From NCBI GenBank assembly GCA_015501585.1, contig JADNRY010000077.1, positions 62,001 to 126,000 on the forward strand: DNA of 64,000 nt. The letters run 5' to 3'. Under the pieces are notes generated by a model. That model saw only the letters and a program-made list of their open reading frames with translations. It made no database searches and was not told the origin of the DNA. A program made the position numbers and the translations under genes. Of this stretch, positions 50,161 through 61,868 are shown one piece after another; position 1 is the first letter of the stretch, and each line of letters begins with the position of its first letter. The DNA is from Rhodocollybia butyracea (taxonomy: Eukaryota > Basidiomycota > Agaricomycetes > Agaricales > Omphalotaceae).

Positions 50161-51486
50161 GATTAGTAACCCTCGCAAACCCAAAAATAGATTGGTGTTG
50201 GATAATTTTGTCCCGAATATATTTAGATACTATACTCGGGTATTGGTATCAGTCCCGCCTCAAGTTTAAATGCTTGGTAAGGATGTGAATAGTCTTTCAG
50301 GAAAGTCAACTCTGCTCAGATTCAAAGCGGTATGAGGTTTAGCGTTCTTACCGAATACTGGGGAACAGGGGAGAACTCTGCTGACTTCCGTGGCAGGATT
50401 TTGCTAGTATGCCACACGTTGACAGAGACGAGAATACTGTGCGCTAAACACCAATGACATCTGTAGGATGGCCTTCAAGGTTCTTACCATATGACTTCGC
50501 GGTAAGAGGAGCCAAAAAAAAACGTTGAGAAGCCCTAGGAGCAAAAAGAAGTTCAAATACAATCTAATAACAAAAGCCTAATCAAAGGCGCGCCTAGCTG
50601 ATGTATCGCTCCAGTATACCCTCGGGGTTGAGTTAGAAGCTTCAGATCATCAAGAAGACCTCGAGTGTGGCCAAGGCAGCAGATCTAGTTGCATAGTTCT
50701 TAAAAGCGCGGAGTATCGCTAAGTATAAGAGCTCCTTAATTATAGTTACCATTACCATAGGACCTCAGGTAGCATTCGCGGAGGTGCGGTCGTCCGTGCA
50801 ATACTTGCAACAGTTGCAACCAGCGTAGAAATCCGGGTGCAAGTATTACCAGGTATTACCCCCGCTGTAAGCTTCAGGGCTTTTGCTTTACGGTGAATAC
50901 CATATGTGTGCTTTGTTGTGCATCTCAAGATTTCAACATTACTCGTCAGGGTTAGACGAAAGGTCGAAATCCGACGCTTTGGCATCCCAAATATATGCAA
51001 AACTTAAGCGCTCGCTGTTTGTACTGCCTATGCGCTGACTCGGATATACTCCTCAGCACCTGGATTGTTACGTGATCTAACTTGAACAGGATCTACAAAA
51101 AACTGCTATAGCCCCGTTGAATACCTAGATAAAGGTGGTACAGGCTATATCGGCTCAGGGCCAATCGCCCTACCATTATCAAACCATCGCTTATTTTGAG
51201 ATTAAGTACGGTCGTACTAGATATGATTCTTGTGGTTTTCGTCTACACTATTCTCTCATTATGGGATCTAGTGCTTCGTCCTCACACTCTCTCTTCACGA
51301 CTTGTGTCGATGTAACAGTGTTCCATACGATTCAAATCGTTTCGAGTTGGTGCAAACTCTTTTTTCCTCATTGATTTCCTCATTTATAACTTCCCATCCG
51401 CTTGATCAGGCCCAATATAGTCTTCGTATGATAATTACCATCGAACAATAAACTAAGAACCAAAAATACACAACAAATCGAGAACC
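50161..51486. other. Gene-poor, no gene recognised
   Basis: Only short open frames; 3' flank of the acyltransferase gene at the right end. Confidence 0.45.
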
Positions 51487-52985
51487 CTAGAGAACTAGCG
51501 GCTTCCCAGATCTTATCCCTTCCAATGCTCTCTCAACGGAAGCCATTCTCGTCGGACGAATACCACTGAATCCATCAAGTACATATCCTCCTCTCAACTT
51601 GTTCAGAGTAAACGCATGATCAGGGAACATTGGGGACATATAATGCCAGAATCCAGCAATTCTGAGCCCAAATCGAATTGCTCCACGCCAGCAATAACTT
51701 GGTTCGAGAACATCCATCCATCAATGCCACTTTTTTTCAAAGGAATTGGAGCTTTACCGTCCAAGCCTCCGGTACTCGAAGGTGCCGCGACCCATTTTTC
51801 GTATTCTTGAACGACGGAGACGTTGCGAACGCTCTCGATAGCTCTTCGGTGAACTAATGCGAGCTCGTAGAGCGACATTGCCGATATTTGACGTACGGTG
51901 AGTTGTGGAAAGGCGAAAGAGAGATGACAGTTGTTCGTATATTCTGAAAATGCGTCATTGCCAGTGGAAGTTGCGAGGAGTTTTCGGAGGGAGACGGGAC
52001 CGGTACCCGCCAAAATGTGCATAGAGGTGAGGCCTTCGTCAAGGTATGCAGCCTGGTTCGCAATGTATCAATTGAGAGTTCCAAGACGAAGTATGTTCCT
52101 CTTTACCTTCAAGAAGAACGCCACTAAGATATCACCCGTTGATACCCATCCTTTACCCTCCTCCGTTGCCTGCTTCTTCACACCTTCTACGATTCGTGTC
52201 ACAACTTTGGGTCCTAGGTAAATGACACCTGGCGCTGCTTTATACCACCATTTTTCTTTCAGAATAGCCATTATCAGTGACAGGATAGACAAAAATCCAG
52301 CAGGACCAAAATCGCGTTTGATGTGGTCGAGACCTGGAGAAGGCTCAGAGCTGATAGATTCAGCCTCTTTCAGCCTCTCCAACTCCTCCATCAGGATATT
52401 TTTTGAATCAAGTTCGTTGGGGTTGACTACTGGCAATCTGGGCGGCGTCCAAGGAAGATTGTTCAAGCAGCAGTTGAACGCCTTGACCACCATTCCCATA
52501 CCAGTCCCGTCAAACACTCCGTGCGGAAGGGTGATACCTACACATGCGCAGTTTTCGGTTTCCGTAACATGAACGGATATGATAGGTGTCTTCTTCGAAG
52601 CGTATTCGCGTAGCGCGCTTACTGTTGTAGGATGATGGAAGTAATTCAGGGGAGGTTTCTCAAGGATCTTCGCCTCCGTGTCCGATTCGGGGTCAATAGA
52701 TGTTATGTGGAGAGTTGTGCCTAGCACTTTGCTCGTGGTGAATTTGACTAAAGTGTAGTCCTTTGGTAAGGATTCCGCTAACGGAACGCGAAGCTGGTAC
52801 TTTTGGGACTGGGGGTTCAGTTCAACGCGCGCAGCAAGGAGTCGCCACTCTGATGCTGCGCGTAGAACGGCGGCTTCGATTGCTTCAGCTTTGACGGAAC
52901 GTACGATATATCCGTAGGTGACACTGAGACTATGAGCCCCGTGGTCGATGTTACTGAGTGGAAGAATGACGAATTCCTGTGACAT
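51487..52985 (-). CDS. BAHD/trichothecene-acetyltransferase-like acyltransferase (transferase family PF02458)
   Basis: Two exons on the minus strand: 52985-52107 and 52052-51487. The protein has the catalytic HxxxD motif as HGVFDG (about 52516). The C-terminal half carries LAGTGPVSLRKLL and SNQVIAGVEQFD, followed in another frame by GFWHYMSPMFPDHAFTLNKLRGGY. The family moves acyl groups from CoA thioesters to alcohols or amines; fungal members often act in secondary metabolism, and the substrate is unknown. The frame breaks once near 51657-51668 (TTCTGAGCCC on the plus strand), where one base is missing. The usual DFGWG motif is reduced to FDLG or similar just at that spot, so the active-site end is uncertain. 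It is head to head with the OGFr-domain gene. Confidence 0.8.
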
Positions 52986-53250
52986 CAGTATGGTTGAGAA
53001 GAGAAAAGGACGTGGACGAGCTGTGGGCGGCAGAAACCATGCTTTATTCTTCTAAATTATTAGTATGTGCCTGTAAGTGACATATCACTATCAGTTGTTT
53101 CATCCTTGCATCGCCGTAGACTAGTTTATTCATTAGTGGATGATTAGTCTGGATGAGAGACTGTGAAGCCTGTGCTGCAGGGAGAAAAACCACAGAGTTT
53201 TGAGAGTTGTTGAACATGTGTTGAAACAGGGTCGAAACACTGACAGTGAC
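52986..53250. promoter_or_regulatory. Bidirectional upstream region (acyltransferase / OGFr-domain gene)
   Basis: Region between the ATG at 52985 (minus) and the likely ATG at 53251 or 53338 (plus). No TATA box was recognised. Confidence 0.4.
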
Positions 53251-54277
53251 ATGATGCCGAGAAAAGAAAGTGACAGCGTCAAAACGCCCACGTGTTTAAG
53301 CGCTTCTCCATCTTTTACTTCCATCAGTCAAGTTTCGATGCAAGACCTGCCCATAGATATTCAAGAATTCCTAGACCAATACCCTGGCGCAAACGATGAC
53401 AAGAATCTATCAAGAAATCTCGAATTCTACAGTAATCGCCTCCAGTGTCGACCTGACAATCTTCGGATTGAGGAGATTCATGAAAAGTGCGCTTCCTTCG
53501 CGTCCGCCTTCCCCTAAAAGCTGTTAACCTACGGATTAGATGGCCCGGAGATTACAACAAACTAGAGTACAAGCATGGCTACATTCAATGGTTGTGGGTC
53601 GCTCGCTACAAATGTTCAAATTCAAGTTACTAAATTTTTCAACTCCGATACGAATAGATTTCCGATTAGAGAGTATGGCATGAACTACGAATCTCAGCCT
53701 CTCCAGCGACATGAACTCGAGGCTATGAAATCGGATCCGGACGTAATCAAGCGCATCGTCGAATCATACAAGCTCATGCTCGATTTTTATGGAATGCATC
53801 TTGTGTCTCTGGAAACTGGTGAAGTGGAGCGCTCCCTTCCCCCACGTAATTATGCTGCAAGATACAAGAATCTCGTTCGTACGTCCACTTATCTCCCTTA
53901 TTTCGGTTTTCTTGCTCTTCCTTACCCCTATTTTTCAAGGGTCCTCTCATAACAATCTCCGAATATCTCGTATCCTGAAATGTCTGTCAGAATTCGGTTT
54001 AGAGCGGCTGAACGCTGGGTTCTTGCTGCATGTACTCAACGAGCAGAGCGAGTTCAAAGAGCTGAATTCGGGGGGCATTCGGGGGAGCATGGATAGATGG
54101 TGGGCTAATTGCTTGCGCAATGAACAAGAGAGGTTGTGGGTCCAAGATACCATTACGAACGTTCGGGCTGGGAAAGAGTTCGTTTTCACTAGAGAACTAT
54201 ACCGACAGGCGTTGAATAGACGACTAGAAAGTGGACGACTGGGAGAGGATGCTCCTCAGTCTCCCGCTCGTTCATAG
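53251..54277 (+). CDS. Opioid growth factor receptor (OGFr) conserved-domain protein
   Basis: Four exons: 53251 (or 53338) to 53486, 53540-53593, 53658-53878 and 53940-54277. The joined protein matches the OGFr domain closely: YPGA, NLEFYSNRLQCRPDNLRIEEIHEKW, HGYIQWLFPIREYGMNY, LMLDFYGMHLVSLETG, RSSHNNLRISRILKCLSEFG and WWANCLRNEQER. In animals this domain forms the N-terminal part of a nuclear-envelope protein that binds an enkephalin peptide. In fungi the domain occurs alone and its role is not known. Two in-frame ATGs are possible: 53251 adds 29 polar residues, while 53338 starts right at the conserved part. No frame break. The gene ends 42 bp from the GSKIP gene, tail to tail. Confidence 0.85.
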
Positions 54278-54319
54278 CTGTATATTATACAATTTCGTAA
54301 TACATTCCCCTATCTTTCT

Positions 54320-54779
54320 CTAACCCGATGATTGCAGCTTCTCAAGTGCTCTCATTAAAAGAGATTCTTTCGTTTGCGTATAGAGAGAACTGACGGATTG
54401 AAGCAATTCCTCTATGGTTTCGAATACACGGTCCGCGCGCGGCTAATGCATTCTAAACTTAGTAGCATGTTCCAAGGAAGTACAGCAGACATACCGACTT
54501 GTATCCTTGACTGGTAAGTTGAATAGTAATAATATCCCCCTCCTGTAGTGTGACTGAAGCAGCAGCCTGCAAGGACGAAGAACTGGTAATAGAAAATGAT
54601 TGGATCGCAAGACCTTGCTCCGAAAGCGCCCTCTGAAGCTCGTTGTGGTAGAACTGCGAGGGTCCATACGCCGTGGGTGGAGCAAGACGGGGCGACTGAG
54701 TTTAGCAGAACGAGTTGAGTACATCTGAGTCCTAATGAAATCCTTAAATAAAATTAACGCTGCAAGACACGGAACGCAT
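54320..54779 (-). CDS. GSKIP-domain protein
   Basis: Three small exons on the minus strand: 54779-54759, 54695-54495 and 54442-54320, giving 114 residues with all phases at zero. The main exon reads FYHNELQRALSEQGLAIQSF and VTLQEGDIITIQLTSQGYKS. The last exon reads VFETIEELLQSVSSLY...LLMRALEKLQ. This is the GSKIP domain (formerly DUF727), found alone in proteins that bind GSK3 kinase and, in vertebrates, anchor protein kinase A. It also forms part of clustered-mitochondria proteins. The first exon is only seven codons, so the true start is the least certain point. The gene is easily missed because the correct frame has no start codon in the main exon. Confidence 0.68.
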
Positions 54780-55404
54780 AGCCGGTCAGTATATCAGTAT
54801 TTTATCTGATCATCTTAGATTAAAAATCGACGGACATGAAAGGACCTAAAAAGGTTAAATAATAAAGAGAAAAGCTGAGAATTTTTTCTGGGTTCGAACC
54901 GTTGAAATTGGTGGTTGTGGTAACAAATAAAGGGTGGCAGAGCCGTAAGTGCCACAGAATCTCTATCTTCTAGGCCTTGAGTTATTTAGAGAGGCGTTTG
55001 CAAAAGGCAGGCATTGAGCTGGCAGGCGAAGATTGATACACTACAGGGAAAAATATCTGAACGAGAACGCCGCCTATAATGAAAAGTAAGACGTCAGTCA
55101 AGAGCAGAAACTTTCAAAGAGGTAAGACTGGTCCAGCGGAAGAGTTTGACATGAAACAAACGTGTTTTTCCAAGCTTGTATGCCAAAACACTCAAATTCA
55201 AGCGGGAAATATCAAGAATAAAGCAAGTTCAATTACATATAGCCCATAGGACGCAGGCTTTCAATATCTTATCTTGTCGTTGAGCGCTGATCAAGCGCTA
55301 TTCACGCGCGCTTGTTTTAGCGCACAAAATACGCGCTTCATTCCTACTACAACCATCACAAAATTAACAGCTTTCGGGCGTCAAACTTGGGCCATATCTC
55401 CAAA
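54780..55404. other. Intergenic, upstream of VPS45 and the GSKIP gene
   Basis: No coding exon was recognised. A GGTTCGAACC at about 54893 resembles a tRNA B box, but no A box or cloverleaf accompanies it. Confidence 0.5.
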
Positions 55405-57794
55405 ATGGACGTCGTAAAAGCAGTCGAAACATATGTCGCGAAAATTGTTGCCGAACCTTCAGCGATGAAAGTGTTGCTTTTGGACAGTCATACAGTAGGC
55501 AAATGGTTCTTTCCAGAGTTTTGTGCTAAACCATCACTGCAGACACCAATTGTCTCCCTGGCATCCACACAATCAACACTTCTCTCCCATCAAGTTTATC
55601 TCACAGACCGTATTGACAACCAGAAACGCGACCGAATGCCTCATATGAAATGCGTCTGTTTTCTTCAAAGCAGTAACGATAGTCTTGATGCTCTTCAAGT
55701 GGAACTGAGAGAACCAAAATATGGAGAGTACTACCTCTGTCAGTTGGTGAATCAGTATAGCCATCTGTAGCGTGCAATTCTTCAGTACTGACGCATTATT
55801 GTATAGACTTTAGTAACATTCTAAGCAAATCTATCATCGAGCGTCTTGCAGAATCAGACGAATATGAGGTTGTTCGTGAAATTCAGGTGCGTAGACCATA
55901 TGTATGTATATGTCTCATTGGTTACTGAAGCCTCCCTGAAGGAGTACTTTGCAGACTATGCTCCATTATTACCCTCGTTATTCTCCTTAAACCATTTGCC
56001 TTCAAGTTCCAAACCATTATACGGAAACTCACCGAATACCTGGGATCCTGATGCTCTGGAACGGTCGGTACAAGGTATAGCTGCTGTGCTGCTTAGTTTA
56101 AAGAAGAAACCTGTCATTCGGTATGAGAAGATGAGTGGTATGGCGAAGAAACTAGCCACAGAAGTACAGGTACGCACTCGGGCTTTGCTCTATTATTTGT
56201 TTCTGATGTTTATGTAGCATCGAATGCATTCTGAATCTACCCTTTTCGACTTTCGATTGACTCAAGTTCCTCCACTCCTGCTTATACTAGACCGACGGAA
56301 TGACCCAGTAACTCCCTTACTTTCGCAATGGACATACCAGGCGATGGTTCATGAACTGATTGGTATTCAAAACGGTCGAGTGGACCTGAGCCTGGTGCCA
56401 GATATCAGACCGGAGCTATCCGTCAGCCTGCTTTCCTCTTCGTAATCTTTCCGCTGAAATACATTGCTAGGAAATCACACTCACTACTTCAACTGATCCA
56501 TTCTTCCAAGCCCATCATCTCGAGACATTTGGTGACTTGGGAACATCGTTGAAAGACTATGTTCAGTCATACCAATCGCGTTCTCTAGCGCACTCGCCGT
56601 CCTCGATAAATTCCATTTCAGATATGAAGCGTTTCGTAGAAGATTACCCTGAATTCCGAAAGTTGAGCGGCAACGTCAGCAAACACGTTGCGTTAGTTGG
56701 AGAACTTAGTCGTCTGGTCAGCAAGCACAAGCTTCTCGAAGTGGGAGAAGTGGAACAGGGATTGGCTACAAGTTCTGGTGCTGATTTTAGGGTGCAGAGC
56801 TTTTTCAGGCATATTGCGTGTATCTGGTCACTAATGTTTTGAATAGGACGTTGAAGCTATGATCAAAGATACTTCTGTCTCAACGACGCACAAGCTTCGT
56901 CTCGTCATGATGTACGCTCTACGATACCAAAAGACACAAGCGGCGAACATCGCCAACCTAATCAATCTCTTGCTCGCGAATGGCGTATCTCGTGAAGATG
57001 CTCGAGTGAGCGTCTATTTACTTACAGAGTTATATGTTCTGAATTTTCTTGTAGCTAGTATATGTGTTTTTGAACATTTCTGGCACTGATCAACGTCAAG
57101 ATGATCTGTTTTCAACCGAGTCGCTTCTCGCAAAGGGCCGGTCTGCTTTGAAAGGCCTAAAGGTATACAGTTTCACAGGATTGTTCTTTCCCTACAGCAC
57201 TAATATATCATAGGGCGTCGAGAATGTTTATACTCAACACACTCCACACCTTTCGCAGACGCTTGAACACCTCTTTAAAGGTCGATTAAGGGATACCAGT
57301 TATCCTTTCGTGGACAGCCCTGCTACAAACGCTTTTCTACAACGGTTAGTTAGCATTGGCATCGCCTTGAATGTGGTAGCCACGTACTCATCAATATCTT
57401 CAGTCCTCAAGATGTCATCATCTTCATTATAGGCGGTGCTACCTACGAAGAAGCCAAAGTCATATCACAGCTCAACCAACAGCAAGCCACGCAATCTTCG
57501 AATGGTGTTGCTTCATCAAGTGCTGGAACACGATTGTTGCTTGGTGGCACATGCGTTCACAACTCGACTTCGTACGTCTCAACTCTCTCATTTCCGGATC
57601 GCTTTCTCAACATTCTTCTCAGGTATCTTGAGATGATTCGCACCGCTGCGGACGGCTTCCCAGCAGCCGTTTATGAGCCTCCGCCAGAGTCTGCTTCAAA
57701 TGCACCTGTGCTCAACCTCAACCTCGGAGGGGTCAATGTTAGTCTTGGGGAGCCGCTCCTGGCGTTTATCGAACAAGCAGCGAGGGAGGTGTGA
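55405..57794 (+). CDS. VPS45: Vacuolar protein sorting protein Vps45 (Sec1/Munc18 family)
   Basis: A multi-exon gene with ATG at 55405. It opens with the family start ([15 protein letters not shown]...[10 protein letters not shown]). Further segments are [43 protein letters not shown] (domain 2, about 56270-56355), [25 protein letters not shown] (about 56630) and the end [16 protein letters not shown]...[11 protein letters not shown]. Vps45 binds SNAREs (Tlg2/Vam3-type syntaxins) and drives fusion at the trans-Golgi and endosomes. The stretch 55495-55542 (48 nt, GTAGGC...CTGCAG) is an in-frame intron. The usual stop is at 57792-57794. One base before it, another frame stays open to about 57879 and reads a helical tail (GLRDGVRNLFGKVKQGVDRI), so the true end may be longer. 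Confidence 0.93.
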
Positions 57795-58155
57795 ATGTAC
57801 AGGCTGACGGGCTTCGAGACGGCGTACGGAATCTTTTCGGGAAGGTCAAGCAGGGTGTGGACCGTATAGCTTCATAGAATTTCTAAGGATTTATTTTGTA
57901 CATTACACACCGGATCTTCTATACCATTCGTATCCGCTGAGTGGTTGACAATGATAACAAACCTGGATAAACCTTGGAAAAGTTAAACGGATAAAGTCCG
58001 GCGGATGCTCCGCGGGAACACGTCGACATCAGATCACGCGAGGACTACATAACTACTTTATTAGACCTTTTCTTCCAACTCGCTTGTGGGCCCCTCTGCT
58101 GTTTTCGGTTCTCCTCTACTTTGGCTTGTCGGTTTGGGATATTACTTAGGAAATC
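57795..58155. other. VPS45 3' flank and ERV46 promoter region
   Basis: Apart from the possible VPS45 tail to about 57879, no coding sequence was recognised before the ATG at 58156. Confidence 0.45.
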
Positions 58156-59927
58156 ATGGCCAAGGGTTTACTCGCCAACTTGAAAGGCGTTGACGCCTTC
58201 GGCAAGGTACGAGTTTCCTAATGGCGTTTGCCTCAAGATGAGCGCAGTTAATTGGCTTTTGCAGACCACGGACGACGTGAAAGTGAAAACGCGTACTGGC
58301 GCTTTCTGTACGCCCTTATACTCTTGCCGATATCGATGAAACGAGTACTTAAACGGCTCACAGTGACGCTTATATCTGCGGCGATTATATTATCGTTTTC
58401 TTTCATGGAATTCATGGACTACCGAACAATACATACCGATACGTCTCTGGTCGTTGACAAGACCAGAGGAGAGAAACTGACTGTGAAGCTGAATGTGACA
58501 TTTCCGAGGGTACCTTGCTACCGTGCGTGTCCCGTAGATTATTTTCGTTCTGAGTCCTAACTTCCTGCTTGTAGTACTTAGTTTGGATATTATGGATATC
58601 AGCGGGGAGACTCAGAGAGACGTAACTCACAATGTCTTAAAGACACGCTTGGAACCTTCCGGAAAAGTCATTCCTGGACCGAAAAGTGCGGATTTAAAGA
58701 ACGATATAGAGAAGTACAACGAGACAAAGGGAGCGGATTATTGTGGTTCATGTTATGGTGCCAAAGAAGCCTGTTGTAACACTTGCGAGGAAGTTAGGAC
58801 GGCGTATCTTAACAAAGGCTGGAGCTTTTCTAATCCAGACACCATTGAACAGGTTCGTTCATGCTTCGTCGTTTCTTATGTGGTTGACAGATGAGTTGTG
58901 TTTAGTGTAAGAGCGAGGGGTGGTCAGATAAGCTAAAGGAGCAAGCGGACGAGGGTTGTAATATTGCTGGCCGGCTCCGTGTCAACAAAGTCATTGGAAA
59001 CATCCACCTCTCCCCCGGACGGTCTTTCCAAAGCGGCTTCCGCAACTTTTACGAGCTTGTTCCTTACCTGCGGAACGACGGAAATAAACACGACTTTTCA
59101 CATACCGTCAATCAACTTTCGTTTGAGGGTGAGTGATATAACCATTATCTTGTATCGGCCGCAGGGTGATATTTTCGCTCGGTAAGGTGATGATGAATAC
59201 GATTACCGCAAAGCCAAGCTTGGTCGTGAGATGAAAGCGCGGCTCGGCTTGGACAAAAATCCACTAGACGGTACTGAGCATAAAGTGAGTGGTTCGCCCT
59301 ACGATAGCCTTTTCCGTGCCTTTTCTACGTTGTCTGATGACTATATGCGTAGACGGCGAAGGCACAGTATATGTTCCAATATTTCTTGAAGGTCGTGTCC
59401 ACACAATTCAAGACTCTCGAGGGCAAAACGGTATGTTTCTCTTTCGCTGTGTCGTTCGTCCAACTGAATAACTGTGTAGATTAACTCGCACCAATTTAGT
59501 GTAACTCAGTTTGAACGGGATCTTACCCAAGGTGGAGCGGGCGATACTCCTCAGGGTGTACATCTGCAACATGGCGTGTTTGGGGTACCTGGTGTGTATT
59601 CCGTCGCTCTTGATATCTTCCGACGGTGCCTATCGTCCATGCTCATTCCTTCTCCAGGTGCATTCTTTAATTATGAAATCTCGCCTATTCTCGTGGTACA
59701 TACGGATATGAGATCGTCGTTTGCGCATTTTGTCACCTCGTATGTGTCCGCTTTCAAATACAATTTAGGACAGTGTTGACTGCTCGATTAGGACGTGTGC
59801 TATTGTCGGTGGAGTACTCACTGTTGCTGCGCTCTTTGATGGTGTTTTGTTCGCTACAACACGTGCTATCAAGAAGCAGAACGCCGGCGGAAGCGGAAAT
59901 GGTTATGCAGGCGGAAAGCTCATGTAA
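58156..59927 (+). CDS. ERV46: ER-Golgi transport protein Erv46, copy 1
   Basis: A gene of about nine exons, ATG at 58156 and TAA at 59925-59927, open throughout after splicing. Exons start at 58156 (MAKGLLANLKGVDAFGK), 58266 (TTDDVKVKTRTGAF), about 58362 (first membrane helix, LTLISAAIILSFSF) and onward. The lumenal part includes CGSCYGA...CCNTCEEVR, the cysteine-rich motif of the family, and HLSPGRSFQ. The second helix (AIVGGVLTVAALFDGVLFAT) sits near the end. Erv46 cycles with Erv41 in COPII and COPI vesicles and returns escaped ER proteins. The C-terminus ends GYAGGKLM, without a clear dilysine signal. A second, diverged copy begins at 63650 and a remnant lies between. Confidence 0.93.
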
Positions 59928-60119
59928 AATACAACTGGCAAGCAGGTAGACTTGGAAGAAAACAGTGGTTCGTAGTTATGTTTTACTGATGGGTGAAAAT
60001 GAATTCGTCTTGCACAAGGAACTACTATATGGGTGAGGAGACGAGTGAGTGCACAGAAAAGACAGCGACAACGTACCAAGATTTTAGTAATCATAATAAT
60101 ACATCCACTGGGAACTCCA

Positions 60120-61040
60120 GAGTAACGAATTTTCTGTGTGTATATCTTCCAAGGGGGGCAAGGTGTCCACGGAGGGTATATCCAACTGAGGTACCTTACG
60201 CAAGGAGCGCCATTGGACGTCACGCCCATCGACCACCGTAACGTATCGTATGGATAACCCCATCATTCCGCAACTTTTCCAAGCACTTCAGATCTGCGGT
60301 GGAAAAGGGCGCCATATCGGGTGGACGGGTGGAAGGATCATCTCCAACCCGGAAAACTGATTTTGACTTGACTGTTTACGCTGGAGAAAATCTAAGAAAC
60401 ACCCATTCGATAGGCATTTGCGTACGCAATCAAAAAGGCACGACGAGTCTGAATATCGTGAGATGAGGGCATAAAGCTGGGCCAGGGTACACCACCGAGA
60501 CTTGCAAGAAGTGAATCCTGCAACGTCAGCACCCTATAGCCTTGCGCATACCCTCCATCGATGACTTCAAGAACGGTAAGATTGAGTGTATATGAGAGAC
60601 AATCCGATGGAATTTCAGGCCACATTTTGACATGTAGCCTCAAATACTTCAAGTACATGAGCGGCTTTGAGAAAAACGCTTTTTGAATAGGAAGAGTTCG
60701 TTGACTCCATTCTACTGAGAATGCGCGGAGCGAAGGAAACGGCACCGCATGGATAGTTTCAGCAGAGGGAGGAATATTACCATTGCTTGCTCTGAGGATA
60801 ATCGACATTGTATCGAGGTGCGGAAGTGATATACGGTGTCTGGGTACAACGGTTACCTAATCAACTTCCACCACAGCGAGGCAAGACTGTAGCGAGGCGC
60901 CGCCATCTCCCCAAGAAGGGCAAGCAATATGTCAAGTTCCAGCACACCTTGACCAGATATCAACTCTAGTTCTGTGATATTATCCCATTCATAATCCACT
61001 TACATAGAATTGGCATAGAATCAATATGAATCATAGCTGA
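60120..61040 (-). pseudogene. Broken F-box/LRR-type protein, copy 1 (C-terminal two thirds only)
   Basis: The minus strand matches the intact copy at 61869-63371, for example MSIILR (60808) followed by ETIHAVPFPSLRAFSVEW, FFSKPLMYLKYLRLH and TLQDSLLASLGGV. The frame is open only for 138 codons (60808-60392). Upstream and downstream it is shifted or stopped, and the F-box half is missing, since similarity ends near 61040. I call it a pseudogene of the neighbouring gene. Confidence 0.8.
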
Positions 61041-61377
61041 ACGTATCAACGAATCCATTTTTTCTTAATGTCGAAAATAGAATTACCGGTATCTTCGTAG
61101 TGCTTAGCTATAGTCTAGCGAGCCTCGGTTAAACGTGTAAGAGTAGAACCAGTTTACCAGCTTGTAGGCCCGACCATCAAGCCTCAAGGTAACGACTCGA
61201 AAAACTCAAACTTCGTTGGGTGACATGCATGGTGTTTAGCGCTCTCTTAGTCGTCTCTCAGGGAACTTGGAGAAAATGCCTTGCAAGCTATTCATACAAT
61301 ATTTGTGACTCACTGAACTCTACCCATGGTATACTCCGAGTCATCCATTCTGCCTAGGTTTCTCTTCGAAATCAAGA
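61041..61377. other. Short unassigned stretch between duplicated blocks
   Basis: No similarity to either ERV46 or the F-box gene was seen by eye. It may hold the breakpoint of the rearrangement. Confidence 0.4.
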
Positions 61378-61742
61378 ATGCTGACTGTTGAAGTGCTAAA
61401 AAACATCGTGCTGAAATCAGAGGGCCCGGGTGACCACGATTTGCCACCCTCCGGCTCGTCATTGACATGCGCTACTTTTTATTGCTCAACGATCTCGCGC
61501 CAGAGTCCTTCCCCACTTTAACAGTATTTTCCATTTACCCTTCGAGAATCTATAATGCTCTACCCAATGATTCAGCTTTACCTTACTGGTGCTGGTTTCC
61601 CAGGATACCCTCTATCGTCGGCGGGGCCCTTGTTGCGCTCTTTGTTTTTGTCGCCACGATACATATTAAGAAGAAAAATGCTGGGGAGGCAGAAATGGTT
61701 ACAACACGAACAAGAATCAACAGCTGGTAATCCAGTGAACTT
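61378..61742 (+). pseudogene. Chimeric remnant: inverted F-box fragment fused to an ERV46 tail
   Basis: The plus strand first shows an F-box start (MLTVEVLKNIV at 61378, compare LPVEVLGEIF in the intact gene). After a deletion comes a segment almost identical to the intact gene's middle (YFLLLNDLAPE, then CWFPRIPS, 61467-61613), in the opposite orientation to that gene. At about 61613 it switches to the last exon of ERV46 (VGGALVALFVFVATIHIKKKNAG versus VGGVLTVAALFDGVLFATTRAIKKQNAG). The fusion leaves an 87-codon open frame (61467-61730) with one membrane helix. Whether it is expressed is unknown. Confidence 0.78.
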
Positions 61743-61868
61743 GAGAGGAAGATAATGGTAGATATAATTCTAGGTGAAAACGAGAATTACTTTGCACAAG
61801 GAACTAAGTACTAAAGACAACTACAATGTGCCAATGTTTCCGTAGTCATAGTACATCCGCCGGGAACT

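Noticed and set aside
54886..54906. GGTTCGAACC resembling a tRNA B box
   Set aside because: No A box at the expected distance and no foldable acceptor or anticodon stems around it.
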